Shown here piece after piece: positions 26,726-41,068 of a stretch of DNA of 64,000 bases. The DNA lies in contig JAWQEG010000414.1 in the NCBI GenBank assembly GCA_033782935.1, forward strand, positions 253,001 through 317,000. The letters are read 5' to 3'. Below the pieces are notes generated by a model. It worked only from the letters and a program-made list of their open reading frames with translations, made no database searches and was not told the origin of the DNA. Numbering within the stretch: the first letter of the stretch is position 1; every line of letters starts with the position of its first letter. The stretch is from Petrolisthes cinctipes. Taxonomy: Eukaryota > Arthropoda > Malacostraca > Decapoda > Porcellanidae. The position numbers and the translations under genes were made by a program.

Positions 26726-29700
26726 GAAAATTCGAATTATTTGGGTCCCAGAAGCGATCTGTACGTGTCTACTCAGTATTAGAGTATTTTAAAAATTCAG
26801 GCCCAAAACATGCTCAAAATCGATATTTTGGGTGCCCAAAGTCGATATGTGCATGCATCTTCTGTACCCGTCTATATCTCAAATTCAGGCTCAAAACACC
26901 CGAAAATTCAATGTTTTTGGGTCCCAGAAGCGATCTGTACGTGCATACTCCGTGTTAGAGTGTTTTTAAAATACAGGCCCGAAACATGCTGAAAATCGAT
27001 ATTTTATGTGCCCAAAGTCAATATGTGTATGCATATTCTGTACCCGTGTATATCCCTAATTCTGGATCAAAACACCAGAAAATTTGGGTCCCAGAAGCGA
27101 TCTGTACATGCCTACTCAGTGCTAGAATATTTTCAAATTATACGCCCAAAACATACTAAAAATCGATATTTTGGGTGCCAAAGTCGATATGTGCATGCAT
27201 CTTCTGTACCCGTTTATATCTCAAATTCAGGCTCAAAACACCCAAAAAATCGATATTTTTCTGTCCCAGAAGCGATCTGTACATGTCTACACAGTGCTAT
27301 AGTATTTTCAAAATACAGGCCCAAAACATGCTCAAAATCGATATTTTAGGTGCCCAAAGTCGATATATGCATGCATCTTCTGTACCCGTTCATATCTCAA
27401 ATTCAGGCTCAGAACACCGTAAAATTCGATTTATTTGGGTTCCAGACGCGATCTGTACATACCTACTCCTTGCTAGAATTTTTTCAAGATACAGACCCAA
27501 AACATGCTCAAAATCGATATTTTAGGTCCAAAAAGTCGATATGTGCATTCATCCTCTGTACCCGGTTATATCCCAATTTTTGGCTCAAAACACCCGAAAA
27601 TTCGATATTTTTGGGTCCCAGAAGCGATCTGTACATGCCTACTCAGTGCTAGAATATTTTCAAATAATACGCCCAAAACATACTAAAAATCGATATTTTG
27701 GGTGCCAAAGTCGATATGTGCATGCATCTTCTGTACCCGTTTATATCTCAAATTCAGGCTCAAAACACCCAAAAAATCGATATTTTTTGTGTCCCAGAAG
27801 TGATCTGTACATGTCTACACCGTGTTTGAGTATTTTCAAAATACAGGCCCAAAACATGCTCAAAATCGATATTTTAGGTGCCCGAACTCGATATGTGCAT
27901 GCATCTTCTGCACCTGTTCATATCTCAAATTCAGGCTCAGAACAACCGAAAATTCGATTTATTTGGGTCCCAGAAGCGATCTGTACGTGTCTACTCAGTG
28001 TTAGAGTATTTTAAAAATGCAGGTCCAAAACATGCTCAAAATCGATATTTTGGGTGCCCAAAGTCGATATGTGCATGCATCTTCTGTACCCGTTTATATC
28101 TCAAATTCAGACTCAAAACACCCGAATATTCGATATTTTTGGGTTCCAAAAGCAATGTGTACATGCATACTCCGTGTTAGAGTATTTTCAAAATACAGGC
28201 CTAAAACATGCTGAAAATCGATATTTTAGCTGCCCAAAGTCAATATGTGTATGCATCTTCTGTACACGTCTATATCCCAAATTTTGATTCAAAACACTCA
28301 AAAATTCGATATTTTTGGGTCCTAGAAGCAATCTGTACATGCCTACTTCTTGCTAGAATGTTTTAAAGATACAGACCCATAACATGCTCAAAATCGATAT
28401 TTTAGGTGCAAAAAGTCGAAATGTGCATGCATCTTCTGTACCCGTTTATATCTCAAATTCAGGCTCAAAACACCCGAAAATTCGATATTTTGGGGTCCCC
28501 GAAGCGATCTGTACATGCCTACTCCGTGTTAGAGTATGTTCAAAATACAGGCCCAAAACATGCTCAAAATCGATATTTTAGGTGCATAAAGTCGATATGT
28601 GCATGAATCTTCTGTATCCGTCTATATCCGACATTCAGGTTCAAAACACCCAAAAAATCGATATTTTTGTGTCCCAGAAGCGATCTGTACATGTCTACAC
28701 CGTGTTTAAGTATTTTCAAAATACAGGCCCAAAATATGCTCAAAATCGATATTTTAGGTGCCCGAAGTCGATATGTGCATGCATCTTCTGTACCTGTTCA
28801 TATCTCAAATTCAGGCTCAGAACAACCGAAAATTCGATTTATTTGGGTCCCAGAAGCGATCAATACGTGTCTACTCCGTGTTAGAGTATTTTAAAAATAC
28901 AGGCTCAAAACATGCTCAAAATCGATATTTTGGGTGCCCCAAGTCGATATGTGCATGCATCTTCTGTACCCGTTTATATCTCAAATTCAGACTCAAAACA
29001 CCCGAATATTCGATATTTTTGGGTCCCAAAAGCCATCTCTACATACATACTCCGTGTTAGAGTATTTTTAAAATACAGGCCTAAAACATGCTGTAAATCG
29101 ATATTATAGCTGCCCAAAGTCAATATGTGTATGCATCTTCTGTACCCGTCTATATCCCAAATTTAGGTTCAAAACACACGAAAATTCGATATTTTTGAGT
29201 ACCAGAAGCAATCTGTACATGCCTACTTCTTGCTAGAAAGTTTTCATGATACAGACCCAAAACATGCTCAAAATCGATATTTTAGGAGCAAAAAGTCGAT
29301 ATGTGCATGCATCTTCTGTACCCGTTTATATCTCAAATTCAGGCTCAAAACACCCAAAAAATCGATATTTTTGGGTCCCAGAAGCGATCTGTACGTGCAT
29401 ACTCCGTGTTAGAGTGTTTTTAAAATACAGGCTAAAACATGCACAAAATCGATATTTTTTGTGCCCAAAGTCAATATGTGTATGCATCTTCTGTACCCGT
29501 GTATATCCCTAATTCTGGTTCAAAACACCAGAAAATTCGATATTTTTGGGTCCCAGATGCGATCTGTACATGCCTACTCCTTGCTAGAATGTTTTCAAGA
29601 TACAGACCCAAAACATGCTCAAAATCGATATTTTAAGTGCAAAAAGTACATATGTGCATGCATCTTCTGTACCCGTTTATATCTCAAATTCAGGCTCAAA

Positions 29701-30609
29701 ACTCCATAAAGTCAATATTTTTAGGTCCCTTAAGCGATATGCACATGCCTTCTCAGTGCTAGAATGTTTTTAAAATTCAGGCTTAAAACATGTTCAAAAA
29801 TGATGTTTTAGGTGTGAAAAGTCGATATGTGCATGCATCTTCTGTACCCGTTTATATCTCAAATTCAGGCTCAAAACACCCAAAAAATCGATATTTTTGT
29901 GTCCCAGAAGCGATCTGTACATGCATACTTAGTGTTGGAGTATTTTTTTTAAATACAGGCCCAAAACATGCTCAAAATCGATATTTTAGGTGCCCAAAGT
30001 CGATGTGTGCATGCATCTTCTGTACCCGTTTATATCTCAAATTCAGGCTCAAAACACCCGAAAAGTCGATATTTTTGGGTCCCTGAAGCGATCTGTACAT
30101 GCCTACTCCGTGTTAATGTATTTTCAAAATACGGGCCCAAAACATGCTGAAAATCGATATTTTAGGTGCCCTAAGTCAATATGTGTATGCATCTTCTGTA
30201 CCCGTCTATATCCCAAATTCAGGTTTAAAACACCAGAAAATTCGATATTTTTGAGTCCCAGAAGCGACCTGTACATGCCTACTCCTTGCTAGAATGTTTT
30301 CAAGATACAGACCCAAAACATGCTTAAAATCGATATTTTAGGTGGAAAAAGTCGATATGTGCATGCATCCTCTGTACCCGGTTATATCCCAAATTCTGGC
30401 TCAAAACCCCCGAAAATTCGATATTTTTGGGTTCCAGAAGAGATCTGTACATGCCTACTCAGTGCTAAAATATTTTCAAATTATACGCCCAAAACATACT
30501 AAAAATCGATATTTTGGGTGCCAAAGTCGATATGTGCATGCATCTTCTGTACCCGTTTATATCTCAAATTCATGCTCAAAACACCCGAAAATTCAATGTT
30601 TTTGGGTCC

Positions 30610-31669
30610 CAGGAGCGATCTGTACATGCCAACTCCTAGCTAGAATTTTTTCAAGATACAGACCCAAAACAAGATCAAAATCGATGTTTTAGGTGCAAAA
30701 AGTCGATATGTGCATGCATCTTCTGTACCCGTTTATATCTCAAATTCAGGCTCAAAACACCCGAAAATTCAATATTTTTGGGTCCCAAAAGCGATCTGTA
30801 CATGTCTACTCCGTGTTAGAGTATTTTTAAAATACAGGCCCAAAACATACTAAAAATCGATATGTTAGGTGTCCAAAGTCGATATGTGCATGCATCTTCT
30901 GTACCCGTTTATATCTCAGATTCAGGCTCAAAACACCCAAAAAATCAATATTTTTGTGTCCCAGAAGCGATCTGTACATGCCTACTCCGTGGTACAGTAT
31001 TTTCAAAATACAGGCCCAAAACTTGCTCAAAATCGATATTTTAGGTGCCCAAAGTCGATATGTGCATGCATCTTCTGTACCCGTTTATATCTCAAATTCA
31101 TGCTCAAAACACCCGAAAATTCAATGTTTTTGGGTCCCAGAAGCGATCTGTACGTGCATACTCCGTGTTTGAGTGTTTTTAAAATACAGGCCCAAAACAT
31201 GCTGAAAATCGATATTTTATGTGCCCAAAGTCAATATGTGTATGCATCTTCTGTACCCGTGTATATCCCTAATTCTGGTTCAAAACATCAGAAAATTCAA
31301 TATTTTTGTGTCCCAAAAGCGATCTGTACATGCCTACTCCTTGCTAGAATGTTTTTAAGATACAGACCCAAAACATGCTCAAAATCAATATTTTAATTAA
31401 GTGCAAAAAGTCGATATGTGCATGCATCTTCTGTACCCGTTTATATTTCAAATTCAGGCTCAAAACTCCGAAAATTCGATATTTTTGGGTCCCAGAAGCG
31501 ATCTGTACATGCATACTCCGTGTTAGAGTGTTTTTAAAGTACAGGCCCAAAACATGCTAAAAAATTGATATTTTGGGTGCCCAAAGTCGATATGTGCATT
31601 CAACTTCTGTACCCGTTTATATCTCAAATTCAGGCTCAAAACACCCAAAAATTCGATATTTTTGTGTCC
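30610..31669 (+). repeat. Higher-order repeat block, copy 1 of 2 (1060 bp)
   Basis: This 1060-bp block equals six monomers plus 4 bp and is followed directly by a second copy. Private variants are CATGCCAACTCCTAGCTAG, CAAAACAAGATCAAAATCG, GATATGTTAGGTGTCC, CGTGGTACAGTATTTTC, and the 4-bp insertion giving TTTTAATTAAGTGC at about 31391-31404. The insertion explains why the period is not an exact multiple of 176. Confidence 0.9.
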
Positions 31670-32729
31670 CAGGAGCGATCTGTACATGCCAACTCCTAGC
31701 TAGAATTTTTTCAAGATACAGACCCAAAACAAGATCAAAATCGATGTTTTAGGTGCAAAAAGTCGATATGTGCATGCATCTTCTGTACCAGTTTATATTT
31801 CAAATTCAGGCTCAAAACACCCGAAAATTCGATATTTTTGGGTCCCAAAAGCGATCTGTACATGTCTACTCCGTGTTAGTGTATTTTTAAAATACAGGCC
31901 CAAAACATACTAAAAATCGATATGTTAGGTGTCCAAAGTCGATATGTGCATGCATCTTCTGTACCCGTTTATATCTCAGATTCAGGCTCAAAACACCCAA
32001 AAAATCAATATTTTTGTGTCCCAGAAGCGGTCTGTACATGCCTACTCCGTGGTACAGTATTTTCAAAATACAGGCCCAAAACTTGCTCAAAATCGATATT
32101 TTAGGTGCCCAAAGTCGATATGTGCATGCATCTTCTGTACCCGTTTATATCTCAAATTCATGCTCAAAACACCCGAAAATTCAATGTTTTTGTGTCCCAG
32201 AAGCGATCTGTACGTGCATACTCCGTGTTTGAGTGTTTTTAAAATACAGGCCCAAAACATGCTGAAAATCGAAATTTTATGTGCCCAAAGTCAATATGTG
32301 TATGCATCTTCTGTACCCGTGTATATCCCTAATTCTGGTTCAAAACATCAGAAAATTCAATATTTTTGGGTCCCAAAAGCGATCTGTACATGCCTACTCC
32401 TTGCTAGAATGTTTTTAAGATACAGACCCAAAACATGCTCAAAATCAATATTTTAATTAAGTGCAAAAAGTCGATATGTGCATGCATCTTCTGTACCCGT
32501 TTATATTTCAAATTCAGGCTCAAAACTCCGAAAATTCGATATTTTTGGGTCCCAGAAGCGATCTGTACATGCATACTCCGTGTTAGAGTGTTTTTAAAGT
32601 ACAGGCCCAAAACATGCTAAAAAATTGATATTTTTCGTGCCCAAAGTCGATATGTGCATTCAACTTCTGTACCCGTTTATATCTCAAATTCAGGCTCAAA
32701 ACACCCAAAAATTCGATATTTTTGTGTCC
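31670..32729 (+). repeat. Higher-order repeat block, copy 2 of 2 (1060 bp)
   Basis: The second copy differs from the first at only a handful of bases, for example AGCGGTCTGTAC at 32026, TGTGTCCCAG at 32201, and TTTTTCGTGCCC at 32631 where copy 1 has TTTTGGGTGCCC. The same TTAA-type insertion lies at about 32451-32464. Confidence 0.9.
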
Positions 32730-32842
32730 CAGAAGCGATCTGTACGTGTCTACTCCGTGTTAGAGTATTTTAAAAATACAGGCCCAAAATATGCTCAAAA
32801 TCGATATATTGGGTGCCTAAAGTCGATATGTGCATGCATCTT

Positions 32843-34778
32843 CTGTACCCGTTTATATCTCAAATTCAGACTCAAAACACCCGAATATTCGATATTTTTG
32901 GGTCCCAAAAGCCATCTGTACATGCATACTCCGTGTCAGAGTATTTTCAAAATACAAGCCTAAAACATGCTGAAAATCGATATTTTAGCTGCCCAAAGTC
33001 AATATATCTATGCATCTTCTGTACCCGTGTATATCCCTATTTCTGGTTCAAAACACCAGAAAATTCGATATTTTTGGGTCCCAGAAGCGATCTGTACATA
33101 GCTACTCCTTGCTAGAATGTTTTCAAGATACAGACCCAAAACATGCTCAAAATCGATATTTTAAGTGCAAAAAGTCGATATGTGCATGCATCTTCTGTAC
33201 CCGTTTATATCTCAAATTCAGGCTCAAAACTCCGAAAATTCGATATTTTTGGGTCCCAGAAGGGATCTGTACATGCATACTCCGTGTTGGAGTGTTTTTA
33301 AAATACAGGCCCAAAACATGCTAAAAAATTGATATTTTAGGTGCACAAAGTCAATATGTGTATGCATTCTCTGTACCCGGTTATATCTCAAATTCATGCT
33401 CAAAACTCCCGAAAATTCGATATTTTTGGGACCAAGAAGCAATCTGTACATGCCTACTCCTTGCTAGAATTTTTTCAAGATACAGACCCAAAAAATGATC
33501 AAAATCGATATTTTAGGTGCAAAAAGTCGATATGTGTATGCATCTTCTGTACCCGTTTATATCTCAAATTCAAGCTCAAAACACCCGAAAATTCCATATT
33601 TTTGGGTCCGTTAAGCGATCTGTACATGCATAGTCAGTGCTAGAATGTTTTCAAAATGTAGACTCAAAACATGCTAAAAACCGATATTTTAGGTGTCCAA
33701 AATCGATATGAGCATGCATCTTCTGTACCCGTTTATATCTCAAATTCAGGCTCAAAACACTCAAAAAATCGATATTTTTGTGTCCCAGAAGCGATCTGCA
33801 CATGACTACTCCGTGTTAGAGTATTTTCAAAATACAGGCCCAAAACATGCTCAAAATCGATATTTTAGGTGCCCAAAGTCGATATGTGCATGCATCATCT
33901 GTATCCGTTTATATCTCAAATTCAGGCTCAAAACACAATAAAATTCGATATTTTTGGGTCCCAGAAGCGATCTGTACTTGCCTACTCCGTGTTAAAGTAT
34001 TTTCAAAATACAGGCCCAAAACATGCTGAAAATCTATATTTTAGGTGCAAAAAGTCAATATGTCTATGCATCTTCTGTACCCGTCTATATCATAGATTTT
34101 AGGTTGAAAGCACCCAAAAATTCGATATCTTTGGGTCCCAGAAGCGATCTGTACATGCCTACTCCTTGCTAGAATGTTTTCAAGATACAGACCCAAAACA
34201 TGCTCAAAATCGATATTTTAGGTGCCCAAAGTCGATATGTGCATGCATCCTCTGTACCCGGTTATATCCCAAATTCTGGCTCAAAACCCCAGAAAATTCG
34301 ATATTTTTGGGTCCCAGAAGCGATCTGAACATGTCTACACCGTGTTTGAGTATTTTTAAGATACAGACCCAAAACATGCTCAAAATCGATATTTTAAGTG
34401 CAAAAAGTCGATATGTGCATGCATTTTCTGTACACGTTTATATCTCAAATTCAGGCTCAAAACACCCGAAATTTCGATATTTTTGGGTCCCAAAAGCGAC
34501 CTGTACATGTCTACTCCGTGTTAAAGTATTTTTAAAATACAGGCATAAAACATAATAAAAATCGATATTTTAGGTGCCAAAGTCGATATGTGCATGCATC
34601 TTCTGTACCCGTTTATATCTCAAATTCAGGCTCAAAACACCCGAAAATTCAATATTTTTGGGTCCCAGAAGTGATCTGTACGTGCATACTCCGTGTTAGA
34701 GTGTTTTTAAAATGCAGGCCCAAAACATGCTCAAAATCGATATTTTAAGTGCAAAAAGTCGATATGTGCATACATTTT
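32843..34778 (+). repeat. Higher-order repeat block, copy 1 of 2 (1936 bp, 11 monomers)
   Basis: The block equals exactly 11 x 176 bp and is followed by a copy that I could not distinguish from it in the stretches compared. Private variants present in both include CCGTGTCAGAGTATTTTC, GTCAATATATCTATGCATC, GTACATAGCTACTCC, CCAAAAAATGATCAAAATCG, GGTCCGTTAAGCG, GTGTCCAAAATCGATATGAG, CATAGATTTTAGGTTGAAAG and CATAATAAAAATCG. Left of 32843 the sequence (TTGGGTGCCTAAAGTCG) does not match the region left of the second copy, which fixes the block start to within a few bases. Confidence 0.93.
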
Positions 34779-36714
34779 ATGTACCCGTTTATATCTCAAA
34801 TTCAGACTCAAAACACCCGAATATTCGATATTTTTGGGTCCCAAAAGCCATCTGTACATGCATACTCCGTGTCAGAGTATTTTCAAAATACAAGCCTAAA
34901 ACATGCTGAAAATCGATATTTTAGCTGCCCAAAGTCAATATATCTATGCATCTTCTGTACCCGTGTATATCCCTATTTCTGGTTCAAAACACCAGAAAAT
35001 TCGATATTTTTGGGTCCCAGAAGCGATCTGTACATAGCTACTCCTTGCTAGAATGTTTTCAAGATACAGACCCAAAACATGCTCAAAATCGATATTTTAA
35101 GTGCAAAAAGTCGATATGTGCATGCATCTTCTGTACCCGTTTATATCTCAAATTCAGGCTCAAAACTCCGAAAATTCGATATTTTTGGGTCCCAGAAGGG
35201 ATCTGTACATGCATACTCCGTGTTGGAGTGTTTTTAAAATACAGGCCCAAAACATGCTAAAAAATTGATATTTTAGGTGCACAAAGTCAATATGTGTATG
35301 CATTCTCTGTACCCGGTTATATCTCAAATTCATGCTCAAAACTCCCGAAAATTCGATATTTTTGGGACCAAGAAGCAATCTGTACATGCCTACTCCTTGC
35401 TAGAATTTTTTCAAGATACAGACCCAAAAAATGATCAAAATCGATATTTTAGGTGCAAAAAGTCGATATGTGTATGCATCTTCTGTACCCGTTTATATCT
35501 CAAATTCAAGCTCAAAACACCCGAAAATTCCATATTTTTGGGTCCGTTAAGCGATCTGTACATGCATAGTCAGTGCTAGAATGTTTTCAAAATGTAGACT
35601 CAAAACATGCTAAAAACCGATATTTTAGGTGTCCAAAATCGATATGAGCATGCATCTTCTGTACCCGTTTATATCTCAAATTCAGGCTCAAAACACTCAA
35701 AAAATCGATATTTTTGTGTCCCAGAAGCGATCTGCACATGACTACTCCGTGTTAGAGTATTTTCAAAATACAGGCCCAAAACATGCTCAAAATCGATATT
35801 TTAGGTGCCCAAAGTCGATATGTGCATGCATCATCTGTATCCGTTTATATCTCAAATTCAGGCTCAAAACACAATAAAATTCGATATTTTTGGGTCCCAG
35901 AAGCGATCTGTACTTGCCTACTCCGTGTTAAAGTATTTTCAAAATACAGGCCCAAAACATGCTGAAAATCTATATTTTAGGTGCAAAAAGTCAATATGTC
36001 TATGCATCTTCTGTACCCGTCTATATCATAGATTTTAGGTTGAAAGCACCCAAAAATTCGATATCTTTGGGTCCCAGAAGCGATCTGTACATGCCTACTC
36101 CTTGCTAGAATGTTTTCAAGATACAGACCCAAAACATGCTCAAAATCGATATTTTAGGTGCCCAAAGTCGATATGTGCATGCATCCTCTGTACCCGGTTA
36201 TATCCCAAATTCTGGCTCAAAACCCCAGAAAATTCGATATTTTTGGGTCCCAGAAGCGATCTGAACATGTCTACACCGTGTTTGAGTATTTTTAAGATAC
36301 AGACCCAAAACATGCTCAAAATCGATATTTTAAGTGCAAAAAGTCGATATGTGCATGCATTTTCTGTACACGTTTATATCTCAAATTCAGGCTCAAAACA
36401 CCCGAAATTTCGATATTTTTGGGTCCCAAAAGCGACCTGTACATGTCTACTCCGTGTTAAAGTATTTTTAAAATACAGGCATAAAACATAATAAAAATCG
36501 ATATTTTAGGTGCCAAAGTCGATATGTGCATGCATCTTCTGTACCCGTTTATATCTCAAATTCAGGCTCAAAACACCCGAAAATTCAATATTTTTGGGTC
36601 CCAGAAGTGATCTGTACGTGCATACTCCGTGTTAGAGTGTTTTTAAAATGCAGGCCCAAAACATGCTCAAAATCGATATTTTAAGTGCAAAAAGTCGATA
36701 TGTGCATACATTTT
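34779..36714 (+). repeat. Higher-order repeat block, copy 2 of 2 (1936 bp, 11 monomers)
   Basis: This is the second copy of the 11-monomer block, with near-complete identity to the first. After about 36738 the sequences diverge: copy 1 continues into copy 2 with ATTCAGACTC, whereas this copy continues with ATTCAGGTTC. The downstream monomers (to about 37200) then resemble those at 31.2-31.6 kb, including a third occurrence of the TTTTAATTAAGTGC insertion at about 37033. Confidence 0.93.
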
Positions 36715-39700
36715 ATGTACCCGTTTATATCTCAAATTCAGGTTCAAAGCACCAGAAAATTCGATATTATTGGGTCCCAGAAGCCATCTGTACATGCATA
36801 CTCCGTGTTAGAGTGTTTTTTAAAATACAGGCCCAAAACATGCTGAAAATCTATATTTTATGTGCCCAAAGTCAATATGTGTATGGATCTTCAGTACCCG
36901 TGTATATATCTAATTCTGGTTCAAAACATCAGAAAATTCGATATTTTTGGGTCCCAGAAGCGATCTGTACATGCCTACTCCTTGCTAGAATGTTTTCAAG
37001 ATACAAACCCAAAACATGCTCAGAATCGATATTTTAATTAAGTGCAAAAAGTCGATATGTGCATGCATCTTCTGTACCCGTTTATATCTCAAATTCAGGC
37101 TCAAAACTCCGAAAATTCGATATTTTTGGGTCTTAGAAGCGATCTGTACATGCATACTCCGTGTTAGAGTGTTTTTAAAGTACAGGCCCAAAACATGCTA
37201 AAACATTAATATTTTAGGTGCACAAAGTCATCAGTATGTGTATGCATTCTCTGTACCCGGTTATATCTCAAATTCAGGCTCGAAACTCCCGAAAATTCAA
37301 TATTTTTGGGTCCCAGAAGCGATCTGTACATGCCTACTCAGAGCTAGAATGTTTTCAAAATATAGGCTCAGAACATGCTAAAAATCGATATTTTGGGTGC
37401 CCAAAGTCGATATGTGCATGCAACTTCTGTACCCGTTTATATCTCAAATTCAGGCTCAAAACACCCAAAAATTCGATATTTTTGTGTCCCAGAAGCGATC
37501 TGTACGTGTCTACTCCGTGTTAGAGTATTTTAAAAATACAGGTCCATAATATGCTCAAAATCGATATATTGGGTGCCTAAAGTCGATATGTGCATGCATC
37601 TTCTGTACCCGTTTATATCTCAAATTCAGACTCAAAACACCCGAATATTCGATATTTTTGGGTCCCTTAAGCAATCTCCACATGCATACTCAGTCCTAGA
37701 ATGTTTTTAAAATACAGGCTTAAAACATGCTAAAAATCGATATTTTGGGTTCCCAAAGTCGATATGTGCATGGATCTCCTGTACCCGTTTATATCTCAAA
37801 TTCAGGCTCAAAATACCCAAAAAATCGATATTTTTGTGTCCAAGACGCGATCTGTACATGACTACTCCGAGTTAGAGTATTTTCAAAATACAGGCCCAAA
37901 ACATGCTCAAAATCGATATTTTAGGTGCAAAAAGTCGATATGTGCATGCATCTTCTGTATCCGTTTATATCTCAAATTCAGGCTCAAAACACCCGAAAAT
38001 TCGATATTTTTTGGTCCCAGGAGCGATCTGTACATGCCTACTCCTTGCTAGAATGTTTTCAAGATACAGACCCAAAACATGCTCAAAATCGATATTTTAG
38101 GTGCAAAATGTCGATATGTGCATGCATCTTCTGTACCCGGTTATATCCCAAATTCTGGCTCAAAACACCCGAAAATTCGATATTTTTGTGTCCCTGAAGC
38201 GATCTGTACATGTCTACACCGTATTTGAGTATTTTCAAAATACAGGCCCAAAAGATGCTCAAAATCGATATTTTAGGTGCCCAAAGTCGATATGTGCATG
38301 CATCTTCTGTACCCGATTATATCTCAAATTCAGGCTCAAAACATCCGAAAATTCAATGTTTTTGGGTCCCAGAAGCCATCTGTACATGCCTACTCAGTGC
38401 TAGAATATTTTCAAATTATACGCCCAATACATACTAAAAATCGATATTTTGGGTGCCAAAGTCGATATGTGCATGCATCTTCTGTACCCGTTTATTTCTC
38501 AAATTCAGGCTCAAAACACCCGAAACTTCGATATTTTTGGGTCCCAGAAGCGATCTGTACATGGCTACTCCGTGTTAGAGTATTTTTAAAATACAGGCCC
38601 AAAACATACTAAAAATCGATATTTTAGGTGCCCAAAGTCGATATGTGCATGCATCTTCTGTACCCGTTTATATCTCAAATTCAGACTCAAAACACCCGAA
38701 TATTCGATATTTTTGGGTCCCAAAAGCAATGTGTACATGCATACTCTGTTTTAGAGTATTTTCAAAATACAGGCCTAAAACATGCTGAAAGTCGATATTT
38801 TAGCTGCCCAAAGTCAATATGTGTATGCATCTTCTGTACGCGTCTATATCCCAAATTCAGATTCAAAACACTCAAAAATTCGATATTTTTGGGTCCCAGA
38901 AGCAATCTGTACATGCCTACACCGTGCTAGAGTATTTTCAAAATACAGGCCCAAAACATGCTCAAAATCGATATTTTAAGTGCCCAAAGTCGATATGTGC
39001 ATGCATCTTCTGTATCCGTTCATATCTCAAATTAAGGCTCAGAACACCCTAAAATTCGATTTATTTGGGTTTCAGAAGCGATCTGTACGTGTCTACTCAG
39101 TGTTAGAGTATTTTAAAAATACAGGCCCAAAACATGCTCAAAATCGATATTTTGGGTGCCCAAAGTCGATATGTGCATGCATCTTCTGTACCCGTTTATA
39201 TCTCAAATTCAGGCTCAAAACACCCCAAAAATCGATATTTTTGTGTCCCAGAAGCGATCTGTACATGTCTACACCGTGCTATAATATTTTCAAAATACAG
39301 GCCCAAAACATGCTGAAAATCGATATTTTAGGTGCCCAAAGTCGATATGTGCATGGATCTTCTGTACCCGTTTATATCTCAAATTCAAACTCAAAACACC
39401 CGAATATTCGATATTTTTGGGTCCCAGAAGCGATCTGTACATGCCTACTCCGTGTTAAAGTATTTTCAAAATACAGGCCCAAAACATGCTGAAAATCTAT
39501 ATTTTAGGTGCCCAAAGACAATATGTGTATGCATCTTCTGTTCCCGTCTATATCCCAAATTCAGGTTCAAAACACCAGAAAATTCGGTATTTTTTGGTCC
39601 CAAAAGCGATCTGTACATGCCTTCTCCTTGCTAGAATGTTTTCAAGATACAGACCCAAAACATGCTAAAAATCGATATTTTAGGTGCAAAAAGTCGATAT

Positions 39701-41068
39701 GTGCATGCATCCTCTGTACCCGTTTATATCTCAAATTCAGACTCAAAACACCCGAAAATTCGATATTTTTGGGTCCCAAAAGCGATCTGTACATGTCTAC
39801 TCCGTGTTAGAGTATTTTTAAAATACAGGTCCATAACATGCTAAAAATCGATATTTTGGGGGCCAAAGTCGATATGTGAATGCATCTTCTGTACCCGTTT
39901 ATATCTCAAATTCAGGCTCAAAACACCCAGAAAATCGATATTTTTGTGTCCCAGAAGCGATCTGTACATGTCTACACCGTGTTTGAGTATTTTCAAGATA
40001 CAAAACCAAAATATGCTTAAAATCGATATTTTAAGTGCAAAAAGTCGATATGTGCATGCATCTTCTGTACCCGTTTATATCTCAAATTCAGGCTCAAAAC
40101 ACCCGAAAATTCGATATTTTTGGGTCCCCCAAAAGCGATCTGTACATGTCTACTCCGTGTTAGAGTATTTTTAAAATACAGGCCCATAACATAATAAAAA
40201 TCGATATTTTAGGTGCCCAAAGTCGATATGTGCATGCATCTTCTGTACCCGTTTATATCTCAAATTCAGGCTCAAAACACCCGAAAATTCAATATTTTTG
40301 GGTCCCAGAAGCGATCTTTACGTGCATACTCCGTGTTAGAGTGTTTTTAAAATAAAGGCCCAAAACATGCTAAAAATCGATATTTTATGTGCCCAAAGTC
40401 AATATGTGTATGCATATTCTGTACCCGTGTATATCCTTAATTCAGGTTCAAAACACCAGAAAATTCGATATTTTTGGTTCCCAGAAGCGATCTGTACATG
40501 CCTACTCCTTGCTTGAATGTTTTCAAGATACAGACCCAAAACGTGTCAAAATCGATATTTTAAATGTAAAAAGTCGATATGAGCATTCATCTTCTGTACC
40601 CGTTTATATCTCAAATTCAGGCTCAAAACTCCGAAAATTCGATATTTTTGGGTCCCTTAAGCAATCTGCACATGACTACTTAGTGCTAGAATGTTTTTAA
40701 AATACAGGCTTAAAACATGCTATAAATCGATATTTTAGGTGTCCAAAGTCGATATGTGCATGCATCTTCTGTACCCGTTTATATCTCAAATTCAGGCTCA
40801 AAACACCCAAAAAATCGATATTTTTGTGTCCCAGAAGCGATCTGTACATGCCTACTCCGAGTTCGAGTATTTTCAAAATACAAGCCCAAAACATGCTCAA
40901 AATCGATATTTTAGGTGCAAAAAGTCGATATGTGCATGCATCTTCTGAATCCGTTTATATCTTAAATTCAGGCTCAAAACTCCCAAAAAATCGATATTTT
41001 TGGGTCCCAGAAGCGATCTGTACATGCCTACTCCGTGTTAAAGTATTTTCAAAATACAGGCCCAAAAC

